From Sulfurospirillum sp001602955 (GTDB lineage Bacteria; Campylobacterota; Campylobacteria; Campylobacterales; Sulfurospirillaceae): DNA of 64,000 bases. The DNA is taken from the NCBI GenBank assembly GCA_001602955.1, contig LVAC01000022.1:62001-126000 (forward strand), written 5' to 3'. The notes beneath the pieces were generated by a model that was given only the letters and a program-made list of their open reading frames with translations, searched no databases and had not been told where the DNA came from. Position 1 is the stretch's first letter, and each line of letters opens with the position of its first letter. This document shows, one piece after another, positions 8,894 through 17,426 of this stretch. A program made the position numbers and the translations under genes.

Positions 8894-9343
8894 TTATTTA
8901 TCCACGATCATTGCTTTGAGTTCCGCTTCCGCCACAAGCTTTTCGTCAACATACGCTTTGGCGTCGAGAACCCAAATATTTCCTCTATGCTTGATCACGC
9001 CGAGTTTATACACCAGCTGATCGCCTGGGCGAACCGGATTCCTAAATTTTGCATTATCGATACTCATAAAATAAACGACTTTGTTTTTCGTGTCTTCTTG
9101 TTTTTCGCTATCCATACTTTGAAACGCCAAAACGCCGCCGGCTTGCGCCATTCCCTCGATAATCATGACTCCGGGATAAATCGGGTGTTCTGGAAAATGC
9201 CCTTGAAAAATATGTTCGCCGATCGTCACGTTTTTGAACCCCTCGATGGATTCTCCCGGCGTCAATCCCGTAATACGATCAATCAGTAAAAAAGGGAATC
9301 GGTGAGGAAGTATTTTTTGAATCTCTACAACATCCATTAACAT
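8894..9343 (-). CDS. fabZ: 3-hydroxyacyl-ACP dehydratase FabZ
   Basis: A 149-residue hot-dog-fold dehydratase that removes water from 3-hydroxyacyl-ACP in fatty-acid elongation. It competes with LpxA, encoded next to it, for the same substrate. The motifs are complete: ILPHRFPFLLIDRI near residues 10-23, then GHFPEHPIYPGVMIIEGMAQ with the catalytic His and Glu. Possible starts are TTG 9364, ATG 9343 and ATG 9337. I chose 9343 because AAGG lies nine bases upstream. A TAAAAT box overlapping the queH stop could be its own promoter. Confidence 0.95.
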   Translation of the reverse strand: MLMDVVEIQKILPHRFPFLLIDRITGLTPGESIEGFKNVTIGEHIFQGHFPEHPIYPGVMIIEGMAQAGGVLAFQSMDSEKQEDTKNKVVYFMSIDNAKFRNPVRPGDQLVYKLGVIKHRGNIWVLDAKAYVDEKLVAEAELKAMIVDK

Positions 9344-9373
9344 CTTTAAAAACCTTATTAACAAAATTCAAAT

Positions 9374-9379
9374 ATTTTA
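9374..9379 (-). promoter_or_regulatory. Possible -10 box for fabZ-lpxA-clpX-mreBC
   Basis: On the minus strand the sequence reads TATTTATTAGCTAAAATATTTG, with TAAAAT 31 bases before the fabZ ATG and a T/A-rich upstream part. It overlaps the queH stop codon. There is no -35 box, as is normal in Campylobacterota. It is one of several AT-rich options. Confidence 0.3.
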
Positions 9380-10465
9380 GCTAATAAATACTAAATTTTC
9401 TCTAATGTCGGAGTAGCTTACGCTCTCGATAAAAAGCGTATATTCCCTCTCATCAAGCGTGTCAACAATCATAATCGGACTTAAAGAGAGTACCGCGGAG
9501 GGAAACAAATGTGCACGAACTTTCATTTCACATTCAAGATCGGGAGGATTCCTTAGCATCTCTTTGACATCGCAAAAGCTTGTATTTGCCGCCTCGTTAA
9601 ACCGATCGATCGTTACGAAACGTATCTCTTCTTTGGTTGCGTACCCCACACCCGATGCGCTAAAAGCCACCCGTGTTTTAGATATTTTTTTCTGACATGT
9701 CGAGTAAAAAAGAATATAACTCGGAACGATTTCTTGCACATCGTTTTGCAACCATGCCCGCAAAAGACGGTAATTTAAAAATTTTTCCCGCACAAGACGA
9801 AACGACCGACGTTCTTCTTCCGCACGAATCACCGCTTTGTAAAGACGTAAACGTTCTTCGATCGAACCGGGCAAACATTGCGGACGCAAAGGAGAACATA
9901 ATTCGTCGGCAAAACGTTTTTGCTGTTCACGTTGTTTAGCAAGAGCAAACACGCACCCGCAATAGTTTTGATGATAAAGCATCGCGTCTCGCGCTAAAGC
10001 AAATTGCGCTTGCGTACCGCCGTCTTTTCGAAAATCGGGCACGACGATTGCTAAACCGTATTTTTGTGCAATCGTTTCTAACGCTTGTTCTAACTGCTGT
10101 AAGGACTTTTTAGGACTTGTTAGTAAAGTGGTCGTAATGATTTTTTCCCCAAGTTCCAGTGCTTTTTTAGCACTCTCTTCTAACCTGTTATCAAAACAAA
10201 CATTGCAACGTTTGCCTTTTTCGGGTTCATGTTCCAAGCCCCTTACCGCATTGATCCATGCCTCATAATCGTACGAACCTTCCCATAAAACGATGCCTAA
10301 TTTTCGGCAACTGCGGCGAACGTCCAAAAGACGTAAACGGTACTCGTCGTAAGGATGAATATTCGGATCGTAAAAAAAACCGATCAGCGGTTCGTCAGGA
10401 TACGCTTCACGTAATTTTTGAAGAAAAAAATGGCTATCGACCGAGCAACAGATATGAACGAGCAT
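9377..10465 (-). CDS. queH: Epoxyqueuosine reductase QueH with C-terminal extension
   Basis: A 362-residue QueH (formerly DUF208), which reduces epoxyqueuosine to queuosine in the wobble position of GUN tRNAs. The N-terminal ~195 residues carry the family's cysteines: the CC pair at 6-7 (HICCSVDS), CNVCFDNR near 87-94, and YCGCVFA near 167-173, which bind the iron-sulfur cluster and a second metal. FFYDPNIHPYDEY and PDFRKDGG are also typical. The remaining ~165 residues exceed the usual ~180-220 length and form an extra basic, then beta-rich domain that I do not recognise. The ATG at 10465 has only a weak AAAGAAAG ahead of it. Confidence 0.88.
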   Translation of the reverse strand: MLVHICCSVDSHFFLQKLREAYPDEPLIGFFYDPNIHPYDEYRLRLLDVRRSCRKLGIVLWEGSYDYEAWINAVRGLEHEPEKGKRCNVCFDNRLEESAKKALELGEKIITTTLLTSPKKSLQQLEQALETIAQKYGLAIVVPDFRKDGGTQAQFALARDAMLYHQNYCGCVFALAKQREQQKRFADELCSPLRPQCLPGSIEERLRLYKAVIRAEEERRSFRLVREKFLNYRLLRAWLQNDVQEIVPSYILFYSTCQKKISKTRVAFSASGVGYATKEEIRFVTIDRFNEAANTSFCDVKEMLRNPPDLECEMKVRAHLFPSAVLSLSPIMIVDTLDEREYTLFIESVSYSDIRENLVFIS

Positions 10466-10498
10466 GCATGCTTTCTTTACGAAATAAATTTGCTAAAA

Positions 10499-10504
10499 GT
10501 ATAC
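10499..10504 (-). promoter_or_regulatory. Candidate -10 box for queH
   Basis: The minus strand reads GATGGTATACTTTTAGC, with TATACT 33 bases upstream of the queH ATG. The rest of the 213-base gap 10466-10678 shows only the DUF748 promoter on the other strand; I see no RNA gene in it. Confidence 0.4.
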
Positions 10505-10645
10505 CATCTCTTTGCTCTCATTCGTATACGCACTAGGTAGTATTCTCCTTTATGTAATGATGTATAAAAGACCGTATCGCGCTAGCAAAAGCAATGGCAA
10601 CCTCATAAAACTCATAGTTTTAAAAAGATTTTTTTGTTTTTAGTG

Positions 10646-10651
10646 TATAAT
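10646..10651 (+). promoter_or_regulatory. -10 box of the DUF748 gene promoter
   Basis: TAGTGTATAATAATTTC has a perfect TATAAT behind a long T-rich block (10629-10641), the usual Campylobacterota vegetative promoter layout. The start codon is 28 bases downstream, with AGGAG at 10668-10672. Confidence 0.7.
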
Positions 10652-10678
10652 AATTTCAATCGATAACAGGAGTGTTTT

Positions 10679-13555
10679 ATGCTCACAAAAAATATGAAAA
10701 CGATTGTATTTTGGCTGATTAGCCTCCCGTTGTTTTATACACTGTGCGGTTTCGTGATCCTTCCGTGGTGGGTACGCACACAACTTCCTTCGCTCCTGCA
10801 CGAAAAAGTCGGCATTCTTCTCAGCGTCGAGCATGTTCGCTTTAACCCTTTTACGTTTGAAGTCAATCTCGAGTCCTTGGCACTGCTAGACTCTAATGCT
10901 ACTAAAGCTCTTAGCATCGGACATGTCTATCTCAATTACGATCCTTCGGCTCTGTTTAAAAAAGAATTTTCGATCAAAGCGGTTCGTATCGACAATCCCG
11001 ATATCGATCTAAGCCTCGATCAAGAAGGTTCGCTCAAACTTCTCAAGCTTTTTCCTAACACGCAAACGCAAGAGAACAATGCATCCGAAACGACGACCTC
11101 TCTTACCATGCCGCTTATCGTCAAACATGTGGAAATTCACAATGCACATACACTTTTTCAAGACCCAAGAGGTGAGCATCCTTTTCAATTTGAAATCGGA
11201 CCTATCTCTTATACGGCCGATAATTTGAGCTTCTATAAAGACGATTTGAGCCTTCATGCGATCAAAGCCGTTTTACAAAATGAAGAAAAACTCTCCATCG
11301 CAAGTAGCCTTATCATTGAACCGCTTATTTTTTACGGAGAACTTAACCTAACGAAGCTACCGCTTTCTACGCTTTGGGGGTATACCTTAAGCACTCTTCC
11401 CGCAAGGCTCTCTAAAGGCGATCTAACGCTTCGCATTCCTTTCTGGATCGATTTAAGTAAAAACTCGCCTTCCGTGCTCATCGAAAAAGGCTCTTTACTG
11501 GTCGAAAATACCGAATTTACCGACGCAAATCAATCCGTAATCCAAATCCCTTCACTCAAGTTAGACGGAATCGATTTTGATCTACAGGCTTCACATGTCA
11601 CTATTGCGGAAGCATCTTTGACGCAACCGAATATTCGTTTGCAACTTGAAAAAGCGTATCACGTCAATTTTGAGAGATTGTTTACGCCCGCTTCCAAGAC
11701 AAACCCAACAGACAAAAACACAGCAACTTCATCCTCTTCCGCTACGTCTTCGCCGTGGAGCTTTGCACTCCGTCGACTTTACGTCGATTCGGCTCGCGTA
11801 CATGTCGTCGATCAAAACGTGAAATCTTCGCCTATCGATTGCGCTCCGCTTTCTTTAATCGTCGATAATATCACCAACGATACCCATCAAACGATTGCAT
11901 TCGATCTCAACGGCACGATCGATAAAGAGGCTTCTTTGAAGCTCAAAGGCACGTTTCTTCCCGCTCGTTCCTCCTTGGATATGCGCATTGTCGCCGATAC
12001 GCTCTCGTTAGAAAAAGCACAACCTTATCTCAAACCCTTTACGACGGTACTGATCCAAGACGGCTACGTTTCGCTCGATACGCTACTTAAGGCCTCGTTT
12101 GATCAACAAACCAAGCTCGACGTTCAAGGCGATATCACGGTTTCAAAGTTTTCGCTTGCAGATCGCTTTAAAACACCTTTGGTTGCGTGGGAGAGCTTGA
12201 ATTTAAGCGCATTATCGTATACCTTAGACCCTGAAGTAATGCGTATTCAAAAAATAGTGCTTGACAAACCTTACGTAAATTTGGATATTAAAAAAGACCA
12301 TAGCACGAATTTTGCCGACCTTCTTGTCCAACAAAAAGCCCCTCCTACGACGACTCACGATCAAAAATCCGTCTCCAAAGAGAGTGCTTTGACGCTTTTT
12401 TTAGGCAATATCTCTTTAAAAAGAGGAACGGCGCATTTTCAAGACGCTACATTGCCGATCCCTTTTGCAACATTTGCGGATAATCTCAACGGCTCACTCT
12501 CCACGCTCGATACGAAAAGTACAAAGCCTTCGACTCTCAAAATAGAAGGAAAAGTCGATAAATACGGCTATGCAAAAATCGACAGTACCTTATTGCCCTT
12601 CGACATCAAAAACCATGCCAATCTCAAAATAATCTTCAAAAACATCGCGATGCCTAAATTGACGCCTTATTCTGGAAAATTCGTCGGATATGCGATTAAA
12701 GAAGGAAAACTTTCGTTGGATTTGAACTATAAAATTAAAAAAGGGCTCATGGAGGGTCAAAATAAGATCAATTTAGACTCTTTGGTCTTAGGAGAAAAAA
12801 TCGAAAGCGAAGATGCCCTCAATCTACCGCTAGACTTAGCGATAGCACTTTTAAAAGATTCAAAAGGACAAATTGATCTGGATCTTCCGGTCAGCGGAGA
12901 CCTTAACGATCCGGAGTTTCGTTACGGAAGCGTCGTTTGGAAAGCAATCGGCAATCTCATCGGAGGCATCGTTACCTCTCCATTTAAACTTTTAGGCTCT
13001 CTTTTGGGCATTGAAGCCGAAAATCTTCAAAGTATCGACTTCGCGGCGGGTGAAGCCGTACTGATTGCTTCGGAAGAAGAGAAAATGGCACAGTACCGAC
13101 AAATTTTGGAAAAACGATCCGCCTTAAAGTTGCTTATTACTCCTAGCTATAACGAAACACTCGATATGCAGGCTTTAAAAGAAAACAACATAACCGCACA
13201 AATCGAACAAAAGCTCTCTAAAAATAGTACGGAAGACGCTTATGCCCGAGCCGTGCAAAAACTCTTCGTTCAAAAATACGGAGACGATGCGTACGGTACG
13301 CTGATGAAACAGTGCAAGGAAGAACAACTTGATCCTCCCGCTATTAACGATCGCCTAATCGCTAAAATTGCCGAAACGGTCGTCATCGATCCCGCAGTCC
13401 TTCACGCCCTTGCTCAAAAGCGCGCCGAGGCGATTGTCCAAAAGCTTGCAAAATCCTATAACATCGCTCCCGAAAGACTCATTAAACAAGAGGTACAAGC
13501 GGTAGACGCGCAGCGAGAATCATGGATAGGGTGTGCGATTTCCATTAGCAATTAA
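10679..13555 (+). CDS. DUF748 / AsmA-like envelope protein
   Basis: A 958-residue protein with one N-terminal membrane anchor (residues about 8-32, IVFWLISLPLFYTLCGFVIL). A long beta-rich periplasmic body follows, with repeated NPFTFEVNLESLALLD, KGTFLPARSSLDMRI and LDLNYKIKKGLMEGQNKIN-type segments typical of DUF748 proteins. These belong to the AsmA/TAM-like group thought to shape or bridge the envelope. The segment near 740-775 (DLDLPVSGDLNDPEFRYG) and the following glycine-rich hydrophobic patch are the most conserved DUF748 parts. The last ~150 residues form a charged Lys/Glu tail. It has its own TATAAT promoter and AGGAG ribosome binding site and stands alone between two minus-strand genes. 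The biochemical role is unknown; lipid transport is an inference from the fold family. Confidence 0.8.
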   Translation: MLTKNMKTIVFWLISLPLFYTLCGFVILPWWVRTQLPSLLHEKVGILLSVEHVRFNPFTFEVNLESLALLDSNATKALSIGHVYLNYDPSALFKKEFSIKAVRIDNPDIDLSLDQEGSLKLLKLFPNTQTQENNASETTTSLTMPLIVKHVEIHNAHTLFQDPRGEHPFQFEIGPISYTADNLSFYKDDLSLHAIKAVLQNEEKLSIASSLIIEPLIFYGELNLTKLPLSTLWGYTLSTLPARLSKGDLTLRIPFWIDLSKNSPSVLIEKGSLLVENTEFTDANQSVIQIPSLKLDGIDFDLQASHVTIAEASLTQPNIRLQLEKAYHVNFERLFTPASKTNPTDKNTATSSSSATSSPWSFALRRLYVDSARVHVVDQNVKSSPIDCAPLSLIVDNITNDTHQTIAFDLNGTIDKEASLKLKGTFLPARSSLDMRIVADTLSLEKAQPYLKPFTTVLIQDGYVSLDTLLKASFDQQTKLDVQGDITVSKFSLADRFKTPLVAWESLNLSALSYTLDPEVMRIQKIVLDKPYVNLDIKKDHSTNFADLLVQQKAPPTTTHDQKSVSKESALTLFLGNISLKRGTAHFQDATLPIPFATFADNLNGSLSTLDTKSTKPSTLKIEGKVDKYGYAKIDSTLLPFDIKNHANLKIIFKNIAMPKLTPYSGKFVGYAIKEGKLSLDLNYKIKKGLMEGQNKINLDSLVLGEKIESEDALNLPLDLAIALLKDSKGQIDLDLPVSGDLNDPEFRYGSVVWKAIGNLIGGIVTSPFKLLGSLLGIEAENLQSIDFAAGEAVLIASEEEKMAQYRQILEKRSALKLLITPSYNETLDMQALKENNITAQIEQKLSKNSTEDAYARAVQKLFVQKYGDDAYGTLMKQCKEEQLDPPAINDRLIAKIAETVVIDPAVLHALAQKRAEAIVQKLAKSYNIAPERLIKQEVQAVDAQRESWIGCAISISN

Positions 13556-13557
13556 GA

Positions 13558-13578
13558 AGGCGCTTTATACGAGCGCCT
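13558..13578. terminator. Hairpin between convergent DUF748 gene and bcp
   Basis: AGGCGC TTTATACGA GCGCCT is a perfect 6-bp GC-rich stem with a 9-base loop, two bases after the DUF748 stop and overlapping the end of bcp. No T-run follows on either strand, so termination here is plausible but weakly supported. Confidence 0.4.
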
Positions 13579-14029
13579 CCAATGCTTTTTTCACTTCACT
13601 TGCGTGATCTTTCACTTTGACGTTAGACCAAATCTGTGCAATTTTTCCCTCTGGGTTGATCAAAAACGTCGAACGCACGATCCCCATATACTCTTTGCCG
13701 CAAAACTTTTTCAGTTGCCATACGCCGTAGCGTTGTGCGATCTGGGTTGTCGAATCGGACAAAAGCGTAATGTCTAATTTTTGCTTTGCGATAAACTTTT
13801 GATGCGATGCCGTGCTATCGGGGCTAACGCCCAAAACGACCGCTCCTAGAGTGTCAAATTGCGGCAAAGTCGCCGTAAAATCGCATGCTTCCGTTGTACA
13901 TCCGGGGGTGTTGTCTTTGGGATAAAAATAAAGAACAATCCACTTCCCCGCCAAATCGCGAAGCGAAATTTCAACGTCGTCTTGGTTGGGAAGCGTTAAT
14001 TCGGGGGCATTATCGCCGATCTTAAGCAT
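13565..14029 (-). CDS. bcp: Thiol peroxidase Bcp (atypical 2-Cys peroxiredoxin)
   Basis: A 154-residue peroxiredoxin of the Bcp/PrxQ class, reducing hydrogen peroxide and organic peroxides with electrons from thioredoxin (trxA and trxB are in this window). The active site PKDNTPGCTTEACDF near residues 37-51 has the peroxidatic Cys and the resolving Cys five residues later. LSDSTTQIAQRYGV and GIVRSTFLINPEGKI are family segments. The ATG at 14029 has AAGGA seven bases upstream. It is encoded alone on the minus strand. Confidence 0.94.
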   Translation of the reverse strand: MLKIGDNAPELTLPNQDDVEISLRDLAGKWIVLYFYPKDNTPGCTTEACDFTATLPQFDTLGAVVLGVSPDSTASHQKFIAKQKLDITLLSDSTTQIAQRYGVWQLKKFCGKEYMGIVRSTFLINPEGKIAQIWSNVKVKDHASEVKKALEALV

Positions 14030-14145
14030 CAATCATCCTTACATGTAGAATTTTTGTAGCATCTTAACATAGATTCACACGATCTTCTTTAAGATGACGG
14101 TATTGATTTTAACCCTAAAACTATCTTTAATTAAAGTTTAGCTAC

Positions 14146-14151
14146 TATAAT
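14146..14151 (+). promoter_or_regulatory. -10 box of the ilvE operon
   Basis: AGCTACTATAATTTCTC holds a perfect TATAAT 37 bases before the ilvE ATG, preceded by T- and A-rich DNA. It probably drives ilvE, the SPFH gene, hisIE and the two membrane-protein genes. Confidence 0.7.
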
Positions 14152-14187
14152 TTCTCTTTACAAACGACTTCACGATAAGGCTAGACA

Positions 14188-15102
14188 ATGGATAAAGCAC
14201 AATTTATTTGGATGGACGGCAAACTAGTTGCGTGGGATGATGCAAAAGTACATATTTTAACCCATACGCTTCACTACGGTAACGGTGTTTTTGAAGGTAC
14301 CCGCGCTTACATGACCAAAGAAGGTTTGGCCGTTTTCAAGCTTAAAGAACACACGAAACGCCTCTTAAACTCGGCAAAAATTACACGCATTAAAGCAAAT
14401 TTTTCACAAGAAGAGTTAGAGCAGGCTCACCTTGAACTTTTAAGAGCCAACCGTTTTACCGCCAACGTTTACATTCGCCCTCTCATTTACCTCGGATACG
14501 GCGTCATGGGACTTAATCATATCCAAGCACCCGTTAATACGGCTATTGCGGCATGGCAATGGGGAAGCTACCTCGGCGACGAAGGATTGGAAAACGGCAT
14601 TCGCGTTAAAATCTCCTCGTTTACCCGAAATCCTGCCAAATCAATGATGGGAAAAGCCAAATCGGCTGCGAATTATCTCAATTCACAAATGGCCAAATAC
14701 GAAGCTTTGGAAGCCGGCTACGAAGAAGCTCTTTTACTTGACGACGAAGGATTTATCGCCGAAGGTAGCGGAGAGTGCTTTTTTATCGTTCGAAACGGTA
14801 CGTTGATTACGCCTCCAAACGATACGTCTTTAGAAAGCATTACGCAAGCGACCGTACTGGATTTGGCTAAAGAAGCGGGTATCCCTATCGAGCGTAGACG
14901 TATCACTCGCGATGAAGTGTATATCGCAGACGAAGCATTTTTTACGGGAACCGCCGCAGAAGTAACGCCGATTAAAGATGTCGATAACTATGTCATCGGC
15001 GATGGAAAACGCGGATCTATAACCCGTCAACTTCAAGAGGCTTATTTTGACGTTGTTTACGGACGCAATCCAAAATACAAGCACCTCTTAACATTTATTT
15101 AA
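14188..15102 (+). CDS. ilvE: Branched-chain amino acid aminotransferase
   Basis: A 304-residue fold-type IV PLP enzyme that exchanges the amino group between glutamate and the keto acids of Leu, Ile and Val. Seen are LHYGNGVFEGTRAY (residues 30-43), the Lys-containing KAKSAANYLNSQMAKYEALE (PLP lysine near 157), EGSGECFFIVRNG near 192-204 and SITQATVLDLAKE near 215-227. Length is normal. The ATG follows AAGG. It begins a plus-strand run with the SPFH gene 17 bases later, an order I recall from C. jejuni. Confidence 0.95.
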   Translation: MDKAQFIWMDGKLVAWDDAKVHILTHTLHYGNGVFEGTRAYMTKEGLAVFKLKEHTKRLLNSAKITRIKANFSQEELEQAHLELLRANRFTANVYIRPLIYLGYGVMGLNHIQAPVNTAIAAWQWGSYLGDEGLENGIRVKISSFTRNPAKSMMGKAKSAANYLNSQMAKYEALEAGYEEALLLDDEGFIAEGSGECFFIVRNGTLITPPNDTSLESITQATVLDLAKEAGIPIERRRITRDEVYIADEAFFTGTAAEVTPIKDVDNYVIGDGKRGSITRQLQEAYFDVVYGRNPKYKHLLTFI

Positions 15103-15119
15103 TTAACCAAAGGAACGAT

Positions 15120-16211
15120 ATGCCAGCAGATTTGAACGACTATTTTAAGAAAAAAAATAACGGCGGCGGTTTTGGAGGCGGAGGCGACAACGACAATCGT
15201 ACGCCTTTCAACGTCGAACCTCCCGATTTTATGAAAAACTTGGGAAAGAAAGCCGGACTGATTTACGTCGTTATTGCGATCATCGTTATTTTTATTATCG
15301 CTAAACCGTTTGTGATTATTAATTCCGGCGAAATGGGAATTAAAGCGACGACGGGTAAGTTTGAACCGATTCCGATGGAACCGGGATTTCATCTTTTTCT
15401 TCCGTTTATTCAACAAGTTTTTATCGTCGATACGAAAGTACGTATTATGAACTACTCCTCGACCGAAGATTTGGGCGAAGTGGTACAACGCGGTTCCGGC
15501 ATTAAACGCAATGCCGCAATTTCCGTTTTAGATGCTAGAGGTTTACCCGTTTCGATCGAACTGACCGTACAATACAAGCTCGAGCCTTCAACCGCACCGC
15601 AAACGATCGCAACATGGGGTATGTCATGGGAAGATAAAATCATCAATCCCGTCGTTCGCGATGTGACGCGAAGCGTTGTCGGTAAATTTAACGCCGAAGA
15701 ACTTCCGCAAAAGCGCAATGAAATTGCCGTCAATATCGAAGAAGGTATTCGCAAAGCGATCGATGCCCAACCGGGTCAACCCGTCGAGCTTTTAACGGTT
15801 CAACTCCGTGAAATCGTACTTCCGGCTAAAATTAAAGAGCAAATTGAACGCGTACAAGTTGCACGCCAAGAAGTCGAACGTACAAAATACGAAGTCGAGC
15901 GCGCAAATCAAGAAGCCCTAAAACGCGCCGCCGAAGCGGAAGGTCAAGCCAAAGCCAGAGAGATTAACGCACAAGGTCAAGCCAATGCAATTAAGATCGA
16001 AGCAGATGCCGATGCTTATGCCAATAAAAAAATTAGCGAAAGCATCTCCGCTCCTTTGTTAAACCTCCGCCAAATCGAAGTTCAAGGCAAATTTAATGAA
16101 GCGTTAAAAGAAAACAAAGACGCAAAAATTTTCTTAACGCCGGGCGGCTCGGTTCCTAACATTTGGGTCGATACGAAAGATAGCCAAAAAGCTGTTAGCG
16201 TCGCCAAATGA
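15120..16211 (+). CDS. SPFH/prohibitin-family membrane protein (HflK-like)
   Basis: A 363-residue SPFH protein. The N-terminus is cytoplasmic and glycine/asparagine-rich (GGGFGGGGDNDN near 15-27), followed by one membrane segment (about 44-64, LIYVVIAIIVIFIIA). The SPFH domain (NSGEMGIKATTGKFEPIPMEPGFHL and so on) runs to about 245. A charged coiled coil (RVQVARQEVERTKYEVERAN) and an Ala/Gln-rich end close the protein. Such proteins form membrane microdomain cages and often modulate proteases such as FtsH. There is no separate hflC. The stop overlaps the hisIE ATG by four bases (ATGA). Confidence 0.85.
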   Translation: MPADLNDYFKKKNNGGGFGGGGDNDNRTPFNVEPPDFMKNLGKKAGLIYVVIAIIVIFIIAKPFVIINSGEMGIKATTGKFEPIPMEPGFHLFLPFIQQVFIVDTKVRIMNYSSTEDLGEVVQRGSGIKRNAAISVLDARGLPVSIELTVQYKLEPSTAPQTIATWGMSWEDKIINPVVRDVTRSVVGKFNAEELPQKRNEIAVNIEEGIRKAIDAQPGQPVELLTVQLREIVLPAKIKEQIERVQVARQEVERTKYEVERANQEALKRAAEAEGQAKAREINAQGQANAIKIEADADAYANKKISESISAPLLNLRQIEVQGKFNEALKENKDAKIFLTPGGSVPNIWVDTKDSQKAVSVAK

Positions 16212-16891
16212 GTACCGAACTTTTAAAAACAATCGATTGGGGAAAATTTCCCCTTCTTCCGGTAATCGCTCAAGCGTATGATACGCAAGAAGTTCTGATG
16301 TTCGCATACATGAACGAGGAAGCGTTGAAACTGACGTTGGAGACGGGAATTGCGCACTACTTTTCGCGTAGTCGCCAAACGCTATGGAAGAAAGGCGAGA
16401 CGAGCGGGCATTTACAGTATGTCAAAGAAGCTTATTTAGATTGCGATAACGATACTTTGCTCATCAAAGTCAAACAAGAAGGCGTCGCATGCCATACGGG
16501 ACGTATGTCGTGCTTTTTTAATCGCGTCGATATCGACGAGGCACCTAAAGAGCCTCAGACCGCTATCGAAGCATATTCGATCGCCGATACGCTCTATCAT
16601 ATTGTTCAAGAACGAAAACATGCCGATCCGAAAAGTTCTTACGTCGCTTCACTGCTTCAAAAAGGCGATAATAGCATGTTAAAAAAAGTCGTTGAAGAAG
16701 CGGGCGAATTTTGTTTTGCATGTAAAGACGGTGAGCAAGAAGCTATCATTTACGAAGCGGCGGATTTGATGTTCCATACGATTGTAGCACTCGGAGCAAA
16801 AAATATTCACCCCGATCGTATTAAACAAGAGCTTAAGCGTCGATTCGGCTTAAGCGGCATCGAGGAGAAAAACAGTCGCAATGCTCATTGA
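16208..16891 (+). CDS. hisI: Bifunctional phosphoribosyl-AMP cyclohydrolase / phosphoribosyl-ATP pyrophosphatase
   Basis: A 227-residue HisIE fusion performing steps 2 and 3 of histidine synthesis. The N-terminal HisI domain (to about 120) has the zinc and magnesium motif segments TLWKKGETSGHLQYV, DCDNDTLLIKVKQ and CHTGRMSCFF. The C-terminal HisE domain (about 125-215) has KKVVEEAGEFCFACK and EAADLMFH, MazG-like metal-binding helices. It sits alone among unrelated membrane-protein genes with no other his gene in the window. It overlaps the SPFH gene by four bases and the next gene by eleven. Confidence 0.94.
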   Translation: MSTELLKTIDWGKFPLLPVIAQAYDTQEVLMFAYMNEEALKLTLETGIAHYFSRSRQTLWKKGETSGHLQYVKEAYLDCDNDTLLIKVKQEGVACHTGRMSCFFNRVDIDEAPKEPQTAIEAYSIADTLYHIVQERKHADPKSSYVASLLQKGDNSMLKKVVEEAGEFCFACKDGEQEAIIYEAADLMFHTIVALGAKNIHPDRIKQELKRRFGLSGIEEKNSRNAH

Positions 16892-17417
16892 CGCGCTTAA
16901 AATTTCACTCTTAACCTATTTTAGAAATTTAGGTTTGTATGATTATCTAGCGTTTGCATGGCTTATCGTGACGTTTTTAACGCTGATTGCGTTTGCGATT
17001 TTGATCGCTAAACGCTCTTCAGCACTCTCCGTACTTATTATTATTCTCTCTTTGATCTTTTTTGCCGTCTCACCTTTTTTGATTCATTACAAACTCAATG
17101 CACTTTTACGCCAAAACGTTACGGAAATTACCATGGTTAAAAAGCTCGTATTTTCCGATACCCTCATTGTCGAAGCCACCCTTCAAAACCTCTCCCAAAA
17201 GCCCTTCAAACGCTGTTTGATTCAAACAAGTGCAATCAAGCAAACTTCCGCAGAAGGAATTAAAGCTTGGATGACTCGATTAAAGCCTATCGCAAATCAG
17301 TCGATACTAGTCCAAGAGAGTCTTTCCCCGAATGAGTTGACGAATATTCGCATTCTCTTTGATGATTTTACCTATCAAGGAGATGTCAACGCTACTTTAA
17401 AGGCGGAATGTTATTAA
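16881..17417 (+). CDS. Small inner-membrane protein, possibly DUF2393
   Basis: A 178-residue membrane protein with two predicted N-terminal membrane segments (about 21-43 and 49-67). A soluble domain follows with a beta-type pattern, LVFSDTLIVEATLQNLSQKPFKRC (split here across about 91-115). It is similar in size and layout to the gene just downstream, which suggests a duplicated pair. I associate both with the Campylobacterota family DUF2393, but from memory only. Function unknown; it is probably co-expressed with the SPFH membrane protein two genes upstream. Confidence 0.6.
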   Translation: MLIDALKISLLTYFRNLGLYDYLAFAWLIVTFLTLIAFAILIAKRSSALSVLIIILSLIFFAVSPFLIHYKLNALLRQNVTEITMVKKLVFSDTLIVEATLQNLSQKPFKRCLIQTSAIKQTSAEGIKAWMTRLKPIANQSILVQESLSPNELTNIRILFDDFTYQGDVNATLKAECY

Positions 17418-17426
17418 GGAGACCCA

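Noticed and set aside
10466..10678. A tRNA or small RNA in the queH-DUF748 gap.
   Set aside because: No cloverleaf, no T-loop consensus and no terminator; only two promoter-like boxes are seen.
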